Source: DATEPR01 sp036502345 (GTDB lineage Bacteria; Actinomycetota; Actinomycetes; Mycobacteriales; Pseudonocardiaceae). From it: DNA of 14,911 nucleotides. Each line of letters begins with the position of its first letter. Within the stretch, counting starts at the first letter, position 1. The notes under the pieces were generated by a model. The model saw nothing but the letters and a program-made list of their open reading frames with translations, did no database searches and was not told where the DNA came from. The stretch covers positions 1-14,911 of the forward strand of contig DASXYT010000120.1 of assembly GCA_036502345.1 (NCBI GenBank), in the 5' to 3' direction. Below, piece after piece: positions 6,820 to 14,355 of the stretch. The position numbers and the translations under genes were made by a program.

Positions 6820-7517
6820 TCAGCCCGACCGGACGGGGAGGCGTGCCAGGCCGCGGATCAGGTTGCCCGGCCGCCACCGCAGCTCGTCGCGCGGCACGGC
6901 CGGTTCGATGGTGCCGAACCTGCCCAGCAGCCCGGTGAACGCGATCTCCGCCTCCAGCCTGGCCAGCGGAGCGCCGAGGCAGTAGTGGATGCCGTGGCCG
7001 AACGCGAGGTGCCCTGCGGTGTCCCGACGGATGTCCAACCGATCCGGCTCGGCGAAGTGTTCGTCGTCCCGGTTCGCCGACGCCAGCCCGAGCATCACCA
7101 ACTCGCCCTCGGGCACCACGACACCGCCCAGCTCCACCGGCTCCCGGGTGAACCGGAACGTGGCGTGCCGCAGCGGGCCCTGGTAGCGCAGGAACTCCTC
7201 GATCGTGCCGGGCAGCAGCGACATCACCATGATGGGTAGCGGGAACGCGAACGCGTCCAGCGGGTCGACCTCGCCGCCGGCACCGATGGCGTCCAGCAGG
7301 TCGCGGGTGATCTCCGCGATCCTGGGCCGCAACTCCTCGATCCGACGGATTCCTTGCCCAGTCGGGCATCGGCCAACGCCACGCGGACGTCCGCGTGGCG
7401 GGTAACGCGCCAGACCCGCTAGCCGCCCGGCGTGGTCACCGCAGTGACCGGCGACTCCGCGCGCATGGCCCGCCAGATCGGATACGGGTCGATCAGGTAG
7501 TCCTCAGTCAGCCGCAC
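6820..7517 (-). pseudogene. Cytochrome P450 remnant (CYP107-like), multiply disrupted
   Basis: Pieces of one bacterial P450 lie in order on the minus strand. A GTG at 7517, overlapping the end of the DUF885 gene by 14 bases, opens a frame with DYLIDPYPIWRAMRAESPV, a typical P450 N-terminus, which ends at an in-frame TAG (7421-7419). The same frame resumes with RVWRVTRHADVRVALADARLGKE. Near 7350 the frame shifts and about 50 residues usual at this point are missing; the sequence resumes as IRRIEELRPRIAEITRDLL. Near 7225 a second, in-frame gap joins FPLPIMVM to SLLPGTIEEFLRY, removing the I-helix with its oxygen-activation motif. The ExxR motif (EFLR), RFTREPVELGG and the haem loop FGHGIHYCLG with its cysteine survive. 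Some 230 of about 400 residues remain. It cannot be a working P450. Confidence 0.9.
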
Positions 7518-9192
7518 GACGGCTGTCCGTCCAGCTGCGCACCACGTCGGACAGCACCGACAGCGGCAGCGGACCGTTGCCCAGCACGACGTCGTGGAAG
7601 CCTCGGACGTCGAACCCGTCGCCCAGTGCCACCTGCGCCTCGGCCCTGATCCGCAGGATCTCCAGGCGCCCCACCATGTACGACAGGGCCTGGCCGGGAT
7701 ACGCGATGTACCTGTCCACTTCGGACTCGATCTCCACGGCGGCCATCGGCGTGTGCTGGGACAGGTACTCCACGGCCTGCGACCTGCTCCATCCCTTGGC
7801 GTGCAGACCGGTGTCCACCACGAGTCTGCCGGCCCGCATCGAGTCGGCGGTCAGCATGCCGAGCCGGGACAGGTCGCTGGAGTACAGGCCCATCTCGTCG
7901 GCCAGCCGTTCGCAGTACAGCCCCCAACCCTCGGAGTACGCGTTCACGTCGGCCAGCCTGCGCAGCATCGGCATGCCGGCCAGTTCCTGCGCGATGGAGA
8001 GCTGGAAGTGGTGTCCCGGCACGGCTTCGTGGAACGCGACCGCCTCGGACTGGTGCCGGAACCGCTCGGTCACCTGGTCGGTGTTGGCGTAGTAGACGCC
8101 CGGCCGCTGGCCGTCCATGGACGGCGGCACGTAGTACGCGGCCGGTGCGCCTGCCGCGTCGCCTGCCGGCACCGGACGCACCTCGCACGGTGTCGCCGGC
8201 TGCAGGCCGAACCACTCCGGCGACGCCGCCTCGGCCCTGGTGATGGCCTGCCGCGCGGCGTCCAGCAACTCGTCCTCGGTCCGCCAGCGCAGGTCCTCGT
8301 CGAACCGCAGCCGGTGGAAGATCTCCGCGAGGTCGTCGGTGCCCAGCACCTTGCCGCCCAGGTCGGCGTACTCGTCGCGCAGGTCTTCGATGATGTCCAG
8401 GCCGATCTGGTGCAGCTGGTCGGGATGCCGGTCGGTGGTGGTGTGCGCGCGGACCAGCGCCGCGTACGCGGCATCGCCGCCGGGCAGCCATTTCAGGCCG
8501 GGCTGGTCGGCCGACCGGCCGTGCGCCAGGATCTCGTTCACCAGCACGTCCCGGTAGGTGCTGAACGCGGGCCGCACCACGTCGGCGAGCACCTGGTCCC
8601 GACGCGCGGTGAAGTCGTCGGCGATGGTGTCCGGGGGCGTCGGGCGGGTGAGCGGATCGTTGTCCGGGTCGGCGAGGTACCGGTCGGTGTGCTTCACGGC
8701 CGACTCGACAAGATGGGCCACCGGGACCCGACCGGCCGCCACGCCCTGCCGGTGCCGGTCGGCGGCCTGGGCCAGGTAGGCCGGGATCGCGGCCAGCCGG
8801 GCCAGGTACGCGTCGGCGAGTTCGGGCGTCGGCAGCGCCATCATCGGCAGCGCCATCAGCAGCGAGGCAGCGGGCGCGATGAAGATGTCGGTGATCGTGT
8901 ACTCGGTCAGCCGGGCGTCGATGTTGTCGATCCTGGTCTGCGCCTGCTGGATCACCACGGCCCGCGTCGTCGCGTCCTCGTCGGTCAGCGACGTGGGGTC
9001 GATGGCGGTGGCCCGCGCCGCCAGGTCGGCGTACTTGGCGCGGAAGGCCTGCTCACTGGCGTCGCTCAGGTCGGCCAGGCGGTCGTGGTCGCCGTCCAGG
9101 CCGTACAGCGTCGGTACTGTCGGATCCTCGTCGCACACGACGGCGACGAGCTCGTCGGCGAGTTCGCGCGCCGATGTGACCGCATCCGACAT
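7504..9192 (-). CDS. DUF885 family protein, putative metallopeptidase
   Basis: A 562-residue soluble protein of the DUF885 family. A zinc-binding-like motif H388-E389-x4-H394-H395 (AFHEAVPGHHFQ) is followed by E421 in NAYSEGWGLYCE, the arrangement typical of the family, which is distantly related to M3/M32-type gluzincin peptidases. Other marks are YYVPPSMDGQRPGVYYAN (353-370), AYPGQALSYMVGRLEI (497-512) and the LGNGPLPL segment (537-544). Its substrate is unknown; some relatives hydrolyse small amide substrates. The ATG at 9192 is preceded by GGGAGG at 6 bases, ruling out the longer reading frame. No signal peptide is visible, so it is probably cytosolic. The P450 remnant overlaps its 3' end, suggesting a former two-gene operon. 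Confidence 0.88.
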   Translation of the reverse strand: MSDAVTSARELADELVAVVCDEDPTVPTLYGLDGDHDRLADLSDASEQAFRAKYADLAARATAIDPTSLTDEDATTRAVVIQQAQTRIDNIDARLTEYTITDIFIAPAASLLMALPMMALPTPELADAYLARLAAIPAYLAQAADRHRQGVAAGRVPVAHLVESAVKHTDRYLADPDNDPLTRPTPPDTIADDFTARRDQVLADVVRPAFSTYRDVLVNEILAHGRSADQPGLKWLPGGDAAYAALVRAHTTTDRHPDQLHQIGLDIIEDLRDEYADLGGKVLGTDDLAEIFHRLRFDEDLRWRTEDELLDAARQAITRAEAASPEWFGLQPATPCEVRPVPAGDAAGAPAAYYVPPSMDGQRPGVYYANTDQVTERFRHQSEAVAFHEAVPGHHFQLSIAQELAGMPMLRRLADVNAYSEGWGLYCERLADEMGLYSSDLSRLGMLTADSMRAGRLVVDTGLHAKGWSRSQAVEYLSQHTPMAAVEIESEVDRYIAYPGQALSYMVGRLEILRIRAEAQVALGDGFDVRGFHDVVLGNGPLPLSVLSDVVRSWTDSRRAAD

Positions 9193-9228
9193 GGTGGACC
9201 TCCCTGCCTCGACGTCGTTGCCCAACCG

Positions 9229-9234
9229 ATCGTA
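9229..9234 (-). promoter_or_regulatory. Possible -10 element (TACGAT) for the DUF885 gene
   Basis: TACGAT (TANNNT pattern) on the minus strand lies 36 bases before the ATG, in the 65-base divergent gap between the DUF885 and uridine-kinase-like genes. No good -35 is seen. The leader would include the GGGAGG ribosome binding site. Confidence 0.35.
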
Positions 9235-9257
9235 GCCATGATCGACCAAGCGCAAGG

Positions 9258-9914
9258 ATGAACACGACAGTGCCCGTACGTCCCATCAGCACCGACGGCC
9301 TGGTCGCCGAACTCGCCGACACCATCGACGCCAGTTCGCCGGGGGCGTGGCTGCGGGTGGCGCTGGACGGCGCGCCACCCACCCGGCCCGATGCGCTGGC
9401 CGACGATCTGGTGGACCCGGTGCGGCTGCGCGGCAGGCCGGTGCTCCGCGTGCGGGCCGTTGACTACCTGCGGCCGGCATCGCTGCGGTTCGAGCGGGGC
9501 AGGACCGATCCGGACGCGTTCTACGACGACTGGCTCGACGTCGGCGGCCTGGCCAGGGAGGTGCTCGGCCCGCTCGCCGCGGGCGGCAGCGGGCGGGTGC
9601 TGCCGTCCCTGTGGGACGCGATCGCCGACCGGGCCAGCCGGGCCGAGTACGCCGTGCTGCCGGCAGGCGGTGTGGTGCTGGTGGACGGCGCACTGCTGCT
9701 GGGCAGGGGCCTGGACTGGGACCTGACGGTGCACCTCGCGCTGTCGCCCGCGGCGCTGGAGCGCCAACTCGCCGAGCCGGACAGGTGGACGCTGCCGGCC
9801 TACCGCCGCTACGCCGATGAAGTCGCACCGGAGCGGCTGGCCGACGTCGTGGTGCGGATGGATCACGGCAACCGGCCCGCCGTTGTGCACAACAGAGCGC
9901 TGCACCAGAGGTGA
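9258..9914 (+). CDS. Uridine kinase-like P-loop-fold protein with degenerate Walker A
   Basis: A 218-residue protein resembling the uridine kinase/phosphoribulokinase fold. Retained marks are the first strand VALDGA (34-39), RVRAVDYLRPASLRFE (64-79), the FYDDWLD segment (88-94), SLWDAIADR (117-125), the Walker B-like VVLVDGALLLGRGL (139-152), HLALSP (159-164) and RRYADEV (183-189). Where a kinase has GxxGxGKS/T after the first strand, this protein has DGAPPTRPDALADD, with neither the glycine triad nor the lysine. Related actinobacterial proteins annotated as uridine kinase show the same loss as far as I recall, so phosphotransfer is doubtful and nucleotide binding unproven. The start may instead be the in-frame GTG at 9270, preceded by AAGGA. 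It is divergent from the DUF885 gene. Confidence 0.75.
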   Translation: MNTTVPVRPISTDGLVAELADTIDASSPGAWLRVALDGAPPTRPDALADDLVDPVRLRGRPVLRVRAVDYLRPASLRFERGRTDPDAFYDDWLDVGGLAREVLGPLAAGGSGRVLPSLWDAIADRASRAEYAVLPAGGVVLVDGALLLGRGLDWDLTVHLALSPAALERQLAEPDRWTLPAYRRYADEVAPERLADVVVRMDHGNRPAVVHNRALHQR

Positions 9915-9955
9915 CGCTCGGTGTGACAGGCGCGGCGACCGTTCCGGCAACCGGG

Positions 9956-9961
9956 TAGCGT
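9956..9961 (+). promoter_or_regulatory. Leaderless-type -10 element (TAGCGT) before the HTH-polyQ gene
   Basis: TAGCGT ends 7 bases before the GTG at 9969, the leaderless spacing. An in-frame GTG at 9960 lies inside this element and is therefore a poor start. No ribosome binding site is seen before 9969. Confidence 0.45.
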
Positions 9962-9968
9962 GCCAGCC

Positions 9969-10865
9969 GTGGCCGCCCCGGATCCCGTGGACATCCGCCT
10001 GCTCTCGCTGGTTGCCGAGTCGGGCAAGGCCGCGGTGCACGACATCGCCGCCCGCATGGGCATGGACCCGCGTGAGGTGGCGTCCCGGCTGGTCGCGCTG
10101 TCCGCCACCGGGCTGCCGCTGATCGTCGGCGTCGAGTGCGATCCGTACGGCCTGCGCAACGCCATCGCCAGTGCCGGCGCGTACCTGAACTATCAGCAGC
10201 AGCAACAACAGCAGCGCGGCTTCGCGCCCGGCGGGCCGTCCGGCCCCTACCCGGCACCGCAGGCACAGGCGCAGCCCCGCCCACCGGTCCAGCCGCCGCC
10301 CCGGCCGGACCCGATGAGCACCTGGGGTCCGCCGCAGACGTCGTCGTGGGCCCGGGGTGACCAGCCGACCCGGCCGGCATGGACCGCCCCGCCCAGCCAG
10401 GCGAACCCCGTCCAGACGCCCGCCGGACCCGCCATGGGCAACGGTCAGCAGGGCACGGTCGGCGACACCCTGAACACCGAGGGGCCGGACGGCGAGCAGA
10501 TCGCCATCCACCTCGTCGAGATCGTCGACCCCGCGGACTTCCTGTTCACGGCCGCCGGCTACCGGCTGCGCGAGGGCGAGCGGTCCGTCGTCGTGCACAC
10601 CGAACTGACCAACCGGGGCTCGGTGCCGTTCCCGCAACTGCCCGACCTGTACCTGGTGCTGGTCGCCAAGGACGGCCAGACGGTCGGCAAGGCGCCGGTG
10701 TCGCTGTCCTCGCGGCCGCCGCACCGGATCGGCGTGCGACCCGGCGAGACAGCGGGTGGCCACACGGTCTATGTGCTGCCGGAGACCACCGAACTCACGT
10801 CGATCCGCTGGACCGCCCGCCCGGACGACGAGCGACACATGCTGACCTGGGCCGTCGAGTCCTGA
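9969..10865 (+). CDS. Unknown protein: AsnC-type HTH, polyQ/Pro-rich linker, C-terminal beta domain
   Basis: A 298-residue protein in three parts. Residues 5-50 (DPVDIRLLSLVAESGKAAVH, DIAARMGMDPREVASRLVAL) form a helix-turn-helix like that of Lrp/AsnC regulators. Residues 76-82 are seven consecutive glutamines, followed by a long Gln/Pro/Gly-rich linker to about residue 160. Residues 165-298 look like an all-beta domain (IAIHLVEIVDPADFLF, GERSVVVHTELTNRGSVPF, DLYLVLVAKDGQ, VRPGETAGGHTVYVLP), similar in style to DUF4352-type immunoglobulin-like domains. No membrane segment separates the parts. The usual RAM ligand-binding domain of AsnC regulators is absent. The function is unknown; a DNA-binding regulator with an unusual sensing domain is one possibility. 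The stop is 3 bases from the stop of the convergent pseudouridine synthase gene. Confidence 0.75.
   Translation: MAAPDPVDIRLLSLVAESGKAAVHDIAARMGMDPREVASRLVALSATGLPLIVGVECDPYGLRNAIASAGAYLNYQQQQQQQRGFAPGGPSGPYPAPQAQAQPRPPVQPPPRPDPMSTWGPPQTSSWARGDQPTRPAWTAPPSQANPVQTPAGPAMGNGQQGTVGDTLNTEGPDGEQIAIHLVEIVDPADFLFTAAGYRLREGERSVVVHTELTNRGSVPFPQLPDLYLVLVAKDGQTVGKAPVSLSSRPPHRIGVRPGETAGGHTVYVLPETTELTSIRWTARPDDERHMLTWAVES
10194..10214 (+). repeat. CAG/CAA repeat encoding seven glutamines
   Basis: Seven consecutive glutamine codons (three CAG, two CAA, two CAG) sit at the junction between the HTH domain and the Pro-rich linker. Repeat length could vary between strains by slippage without changing frame. 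Confidence 0.9.
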
Positions 10866-10868
10866 GCC

Positions 10869-11795
10869 CTACTGGTTGCGCAGGACGTCCAGCGCGTGCT
10901 GCAGATCGGCCGGGTAGGGGCTGGTGAACTCCACCCACTGACCGTCCGCCGGGTGCTCGAACCCGAGCGTGCGGGCGTGCAGCCACTGCCGGGTGAGCCC
11001 GACCTTCTTGGCCAGCGTCGGATCGGCGCCGTAGGTGATGTCGCCGACGCACGGGTGGTGCAACGCCGAGAAGTGCACGCGGATCTGGTGCGTGCGGCCG
11101 GTTTCCAGCTTCACGTCGACCAGCGTGGCGTTCGGGAACGCCTCCATCACCTCGTAGTGCGTGACGCTCGGCCTGCCGCCCTCGACGACGGCGAACTTGT
11201 AGTCGTGCTTGGGATGCCGGTCGATCGGGGCGTCGATGGTGCCCCGGCTCGGATCGGGCAGGCCCTGCACGACGGCGTGGTAGCGCTTCTCCACCGTGCG
11301 TTCCTTGAAGGCCCGCTTGAGCGCGGAGTAGGCGTGTTCGCTCTTCGCCACCACCATGACGCCGGTGGTGCCGACGTCCAGCCGGTGCACGACGCCCTGC
11401 CGTTCGGCGGCACCGCTGGTGGCCACCATGATCCCGGCGCCCGCGAGGCCGCCGATCACGGTCGGGCCGGTCCAACCGGGGCTGGGGTGGGCGGCGACGC
11501 CGACCGGCTTGTCCACCACGACGATGTCGTCGTCCTGGTAGAGCACGACGAGACCGTCCACCAGCACCGGGTTGATCTCGATCGGCGCGTCCGGCGCCGG
11601 CAGCGTGACCTCCAGCCAGGCGCCAGCCGACAGCCGGTCGGACTTGCCGGCGGCACGGCCGTCGAGCAGGACGTCGCCCGACTCGGCGAGTTCGGCGACG
11701 ACGGTGCGGGACAGGCCGAGCAGGCGGGCCAGACCGGCGTCCACCCGCATACCGTCCAGACCGTCGGGCACCGGGAGCGTGCGTGATGCGGTCAT
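10869..11795 (-). CDS. RluA-family (RluD-like) pseudouridine synthase
   Basis: A 308-residue RNA-modifying enzyme. An S4-type RNA-binding domain occupies about residues 14-65 (MRVDAGLARLLGLSRTVVAE, GDVLLDGRAAGKSDRL). The catalytic domain has VVDKPVGVAAHPSPG (93-107) and the active-site motif VVHRLDVGTTG with aspartate D140. Later marks are KRYHAVVQG, ETGRTHQIRVHF and QWLHARTLGFEHP. The target uridines cannot be read from the sequence; RluD-like members act on 23S rRNA. The ATG at 11795 overlaps the stop of a 26-codon ORF in an ATGA tetranucleotide, and GAGGTG lies 5 bases upstream. The same order lspA then pseudouridine synthase is found in M. tuberculosis (Rv1539-Rv1540). Confidence 0.95.
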   Translation of the reverse strand: MTASRTLPVPDGLDGMRVDAGLARLLGLSRTVVAELAESGDVLLDGRAAGKSDRLSAGAWLEVTLPAPDAPIEINPVLVDGLVVLYQDDDIVVVDKPVGVAAHPSPGWTGPTVIGGLAGAGIMVATSGAAERQGVVHRLDVGTTGVMVVAKSEHAYSALKRAFKERTVEKRYHAVVQGLPDPSRGTIDAPIDRHPKHDYKFAVVEGGRPSVTHYEVMEAFPNATLVDVKLETGRTHQIRVHFSALHHPCVGDITYGADPTLAKKVGLTRQWLHARTLGFEHPADGQWVEFTSPYPADLQHALDVLRNQ

Positions 11796-11872
11796 GACCG
11801 CACCTCGCCGGCGCTCGGCACGACCCTGACCGGGAAGCCTGTGTTCTTTGACGACCTCGCAAGCTCGGTCAT
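11792..11872 (-). CDS. Unannotated 26-codon ORF bridging lspA and the pseudouridine synthase gene
   Basis: The gap between lspA and the downstream gene is exactly filled by an ATG-started frame of 26 codons. Its ATG overlaps the lspA TGA (ATGA, 11872-11869) and its TGA overlaps the ATG of the next gene (ATGA, 11795-11792). The peptide starts MTELARSSKNTGFP and is basic. Of 25 sense codons after the start, 21 end in G or C, as in coding sequence of this genome, but the sample is small. No family is recognised and no ribosome binding site is visible, so it would be read by coupling. It may be a leader-like coupling peptide, a remnant of a larger inserted gene, or chance. Confidence 0.5.
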   Translation of the reverse strand: MTELARSSKNTGFPVRVVPSAGEVRS

Positions 11873-12465
11873 GGGGTGGGGTCCGTCCTGGTGTCGGGGT
11901 TCTCTTTTGCGGCTTGTTCCTTGGCCCGACGGGCGATACCGCCGTCGTAGTCCTTGCCCAGCAGGGCGAGGAGCACGATCAGCACCGCGCCGACGGTGAT
12001 CGACGAGTCAGCCAGGTTGAAGATGGCGAACGCGCCGCCGTCCGGCTTGAACACCGAGATGAAGTCGACGACGTGACCACGCAGCGGCCCGGGCGCCCGG
12101 AAGATCCGGTCCATCAGGTTGCCCAGCGCGCCCGCCAGCACGAGGCCGACGCCGATCGCCCAGCCGACCGAGCGCAGCCGGGGCGCCATCCAGATGATCG
12201 CGACCACCACGGCGACGGCGACCAGGCTCAGCACCCAGGTCAGACCGGTCGCGGTGGAGAACGCGGCGCCGGAGTTGCGGAAGACGTCCAGGTACAGCAC
12301 GCCACGCAGCACGGTGACGGTCGGGCCGCCCTCCAGGTGGGCGACCACGAGGTACTTGGTGAGCACGTCGAGCGCCAGGGCCAGCACCGCCACCACGATC
12401 AGTACGGCGACCCGCCGTGGCGGCACCGCGACGGCCGTCTTGTCAGTGCTCTCTTCGGTGCTCAC
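11869..12465 (-). CDS. lspA: Lipoprotein signal peptidase LspA (signal peptidase II)
   Basis: A 198-residue membrane aspartyl protease that removes signal peptides from diacylglyceryl-modified prolipoproteins. Four hydrophobic segments are seen at about 18-40, 73-93, 101-116 and 153-170. The family boxes are present: FRNSGAAFS (62-70), GALGNLMDRI with catalytic D119, HVVDFISV (131-138) and FNLADSSI with catalytic D153. A charged cytoplasmic tail of about 28 residues (GKDYDGGIARRAKEQ onward) is of the actinobacterial type. The GTG start is preceded by GACAAT at 6 bases, suggesting a leaderless transcript of its own. Its TGA is shared with the start of the 26-codon ORF. Confidence 0.96.
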   Translation of the reverse strand: MSTEESTDKTAVAVPPRRVAVLIVVAVLALALDVLTKYLVVAHLEGGPTVTVLRGVLYLDVFRNSGAAFSTATGLTWVLSLVAVAVVVAIIWMAPRLRSVGWAIGVGLVLAGALGNLMDRIFRAPGPLRGHVVDFISVFKPDGGAFAIFNLADSSITVGAVLIVLLALLGKDYDGGIARRAKEQAAKENPDTRTDPTP

Positions 12466-12471
12466 GAAGCC

Positions 12472-12477
12472 ATTGTC
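12472..12477 (-). promoter_or_regulatory. Leaderless-type -10 element (GACAAT) before lspA
   Basis: GACAAT on the minus strand, one base off TACAAT, ends 6 bases before the lspA GTG; no ribosome binding site is present in between. A -35 is not clear. It would give lspA and the downstream genes a promoter separate from the antiporter gene 59 bases upstream. Confidence 0.4.
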
Positions 12478-12524
12478 CCGTATCAGCCGGGGTGCTCCGT
12501 CACGCGGTGGTCAGCCTGCCGAGG

Positions 12525-14003
12525 TCACGTGTCCGAAGTGCCCTTCCAGCGGGCGTAGCGGCCACCCCGGTCCACCGCCCTGATCCGGCGCTCCGCGATG
12601 TCCCGGACCTCGTCGGTGGTCACGACCAGCAGTTGGTCACCCTCGCGCAGCCGGGTCCTGCCGTTCGGGGTGAAGCCTGCATCCTCGCGCACCACGAGGC
12701 TGATCGTGGCCCCGATCGGCAGCCGCAACTCGTTCAGGTAGACGCCGTGCAGCCGCGACCCCGGCTGCACCCGGACCTGGATCAACTCCGCGCCCAACTC
12801 GTCCAGCGGTGCCGAGTCGATCTCCAGTTCGTCCTGGCGCACCGAACCGGTCAGCCCGAGCAGCTTGGCCAGCACCGGCAGCGTGCCGCCCTGCACCAGC
12901 GTCAGCACCACGACCAGCACGAACACCGCTCCGACCAGTTCCTGCGCCTGTGGTCGGCCGTCGGTCAGCGGGATCAACGCCAGCACGATCGGCACCGCCC
13001 CGCGCAGCCCTGACCAGGACAGGAACGCCTGGTCCCGCCAGGGCAACCGGAACGGCAGCGCTGCCAACGCCACCGACAGCGGCCTGGCCAGCAGCACCAG
13101 CACCGCCCCGGCGACCAATCCCGGCAGCACCGCGGCCCACACCCTGGGCGGCGACGCGTACAGCCCGAGCAGCACGAACAGCCCGATCTGCGCCAGCCAG
13201 CCGAACCCCTCGGCGAAGGACAGCGTGTCCGACCGGTGCGGCAGGTGCGAGTTGCCCAGCACCAGCCCGCACACGTAGGTGGCCAGTAGGCCGGAGGCGT
13301 GCGCGACGTCGCCGCCCGCGAACGCGAGCACGCACACCGCGACCGTGGCCAGCGGATACAGACCGGTGGCCGGCAGCGCGGCCCTGCGCAGCACCCAGGC
13401 GGCACCCCACCCCAGCAGGCCGCCGACCAGCGCGCCGACCGCGAGTTCGTAGAGCACCAGGAACGGAGTCGTCCACGTCAGCGGCTCGTGGCCGGCCAGC
13501 AGCACCACCGCGATGAACACCGGCGCGTCGTTCAGGCCGGACTCGAGTTCCAGCGCGCCGGACAGCTTCTTGCTCACGCCGACCCCGCGCAGCACGCTGA
13601 AAACGGCGGCCGCGTCCGTGGACGACAGCACGGCACCCCAGAGCAGCGCCGTGCGCCAGTCCAGCGACAACAGGAAGTGCAACGCGGTCCCGGTCACCGC
13701 GACACTCACCACAACGGCCACAGTGGACAGTGCGATGCCCAGGCCCAACGCGGGTTTCACCGTCTGCCATCTGGTGGTCAGGCCACCCTCGGTGAGGATC
13801 AGCACCAGCGCCGCGATGCCCAGCGACTGGGTGAGCTGGGCATTGTCGAACCGGATGCCGATACCGGACTCACCGAGCACCAGCCCGATCGCCAGATAGA
13901 GCAGCAGCGACGGCAGGCCGAGCCGGGTGGAGAACCGCAGGCCCAGCACGGCGACCAGGAGCACGACGGCCGAGGTGCCCAGCACGAACGAGAGACTGGC
14001 CAT
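12525..14003 (-). CDS. K+/H+-type cation:proton antiporter (NhaP2-like) with C-terminal TrkA-C domain
   Basis: A 492-residue inner-membrane protein with about a dozen hydrophobic segments between residues 5 and 380. Antiporter marks are SSTDAAAVFSVL (127-138, with T129-D130) and ELESGLNDAPVF (152-163, with the transport-site pair N158-D159), plus SWSGLRGAVPIVLAL (329-343). From about residue 403 a soluble TrkA-C/RCK-C domain follows (ELIQVRVQPGSRLHGV, ISLVVRE, REGDQLLVVTTDE), a regulatory module that binds ligands in relatives. This combination is typical of potassium/proton antiporters of the NhaP2/CvrA group; ion choice cannot be read with certainty. The ATG is preceded by GGAGGGGG at 4 bases and lies 33 bases after the DUF167 gene. 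Confidence 0.92.
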   Translation of the reverse strand: MASLSFVLGTSAVVLLVAVLGLRFSTRLGLPSLLLYLAIGLVLGESGIGIRFDNAQLTQSLGIAALVLILTEGGLTTRWQTVKPALGLGIALSTVAVVVSVAVTGTALHFLLSLDWRTALLWGAVLSSTDAAAVFSVLRGVGVSKKLSGALELESGLNDAPVFIAVVLLAGHEPLTWTTPFLVLYELAVGALVGGLLGWGAAWVLRRAALPATGLYPLATVAVCVLAFAGGDVAHASGLLATYVCGLVLGNSHLPHRSDTLSFAEGFGWLAQIGLFVLLGLYASPPRVWAAVLPGLVAGAVLVLLARPLSVALAALPFRLPWRDQAFLSWSGLRGAVPIVLALIPLTDGRPQAQELVGAVFVLVVVLTLVQGGTLPVLAKLLGLTGSVRQDELEIDSAPLDELGAELIQVRVQPGSRLHGVYLNELRLPIGATISLVVREDAGFTPNGRTRLREGDQLLVVTTDEVRDIAERRIRAVDRGGRYARWKGTSDT

Positions 14004-14036
14004 CGCACCCCCTCCGTGCCGAGCCGGATCAGGTCG

Positions 14037-14345
14037 TCATTCTCCCTGCGTCGGAGCCGCCCCGCCGGTCCGCGAGTCGATCACGGCCTCGATGCCGTCC
14101 GGCGCGGGCTCGACCTCGACCAGCTTGTCCCGCGCGCGTGCGCCCGCGACAACAGCAACTTTGCCATGTGCGACGCCCAACGCGTCGGCCAGCGCGCGGC
14201 ACACGGCGTCGTTCGCGCGGCCGTCCACAGCGGGTGCCGTGACGGCGACGACCAGTGCGGCGCCGAGCCGGCCGTCCCATCGACCGCCGACCTGCGTGCG
14301 CCTGGCACCGGGCTTGACCCGCACCGCGAACCGGTACCGGGTCAT
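14037..14345 (-). CDS. DUF167 (YggU/UPF0235) family protein
   Basis: A 102-residue soluble protein with the DUF167 marks RVKPGARR (9-16), VTAPAVDGRANDAVCRALA (35-53) and GARARDKLVEV (68-78). The family is widespread and its function is unresolved. The ATG follows the ribbon-helix-helix gene by 10 bases with only a weak ribosome binding site, so the two are probably co-transcribed. Length is normal, with a short polar C-terminal extension. Confidence 0.9.
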   Translation of the reverse strand: MTRYRFAVRVKPGARRTQVGGRWDGRLGAALVVAVTAPAVDGRANDAVCRALADALGVAHGKVAVVAGARARDKLVEVEPAPDGIEAVIDSRTGGAAPTQGE

Positions 14346-14355
14346 CAGAATGAGC

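Noticed and set aside
6753..6830. BioQ or BirA-type operator before the peptidase-bioA operon
   Set aside because: No TGAAC...GTTCA-type palindrome or other recognised biotin operator was found by eye in this interval.
5473..7239. Plus-strand open frame of 588 codons opposite the S53 peptidase gene
   Set aside because: Ser/Ala/Pro-rich shadow of a gene with full catalytic motifs; no domain is visible.
6820..7517. The P450 remnant as a former bioI (biotin-pathway P450, CYP107H1 in Bacillus)
   Set aside because: CYP107-type genes are very common in actinobacteria, the remnant is separated from bioA by the peptidase gene and pairs instead with DUF885; nothing in the sequence ties it to biotin.
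9066..10838. Minus-strand open frame of 590 codons opposite the uridine-kinase-like and HTH genes
   Set aside because: Low-complexity Arg/Gly/His/Val composition, no recognisable domain, and both genes on the other strand have family support.
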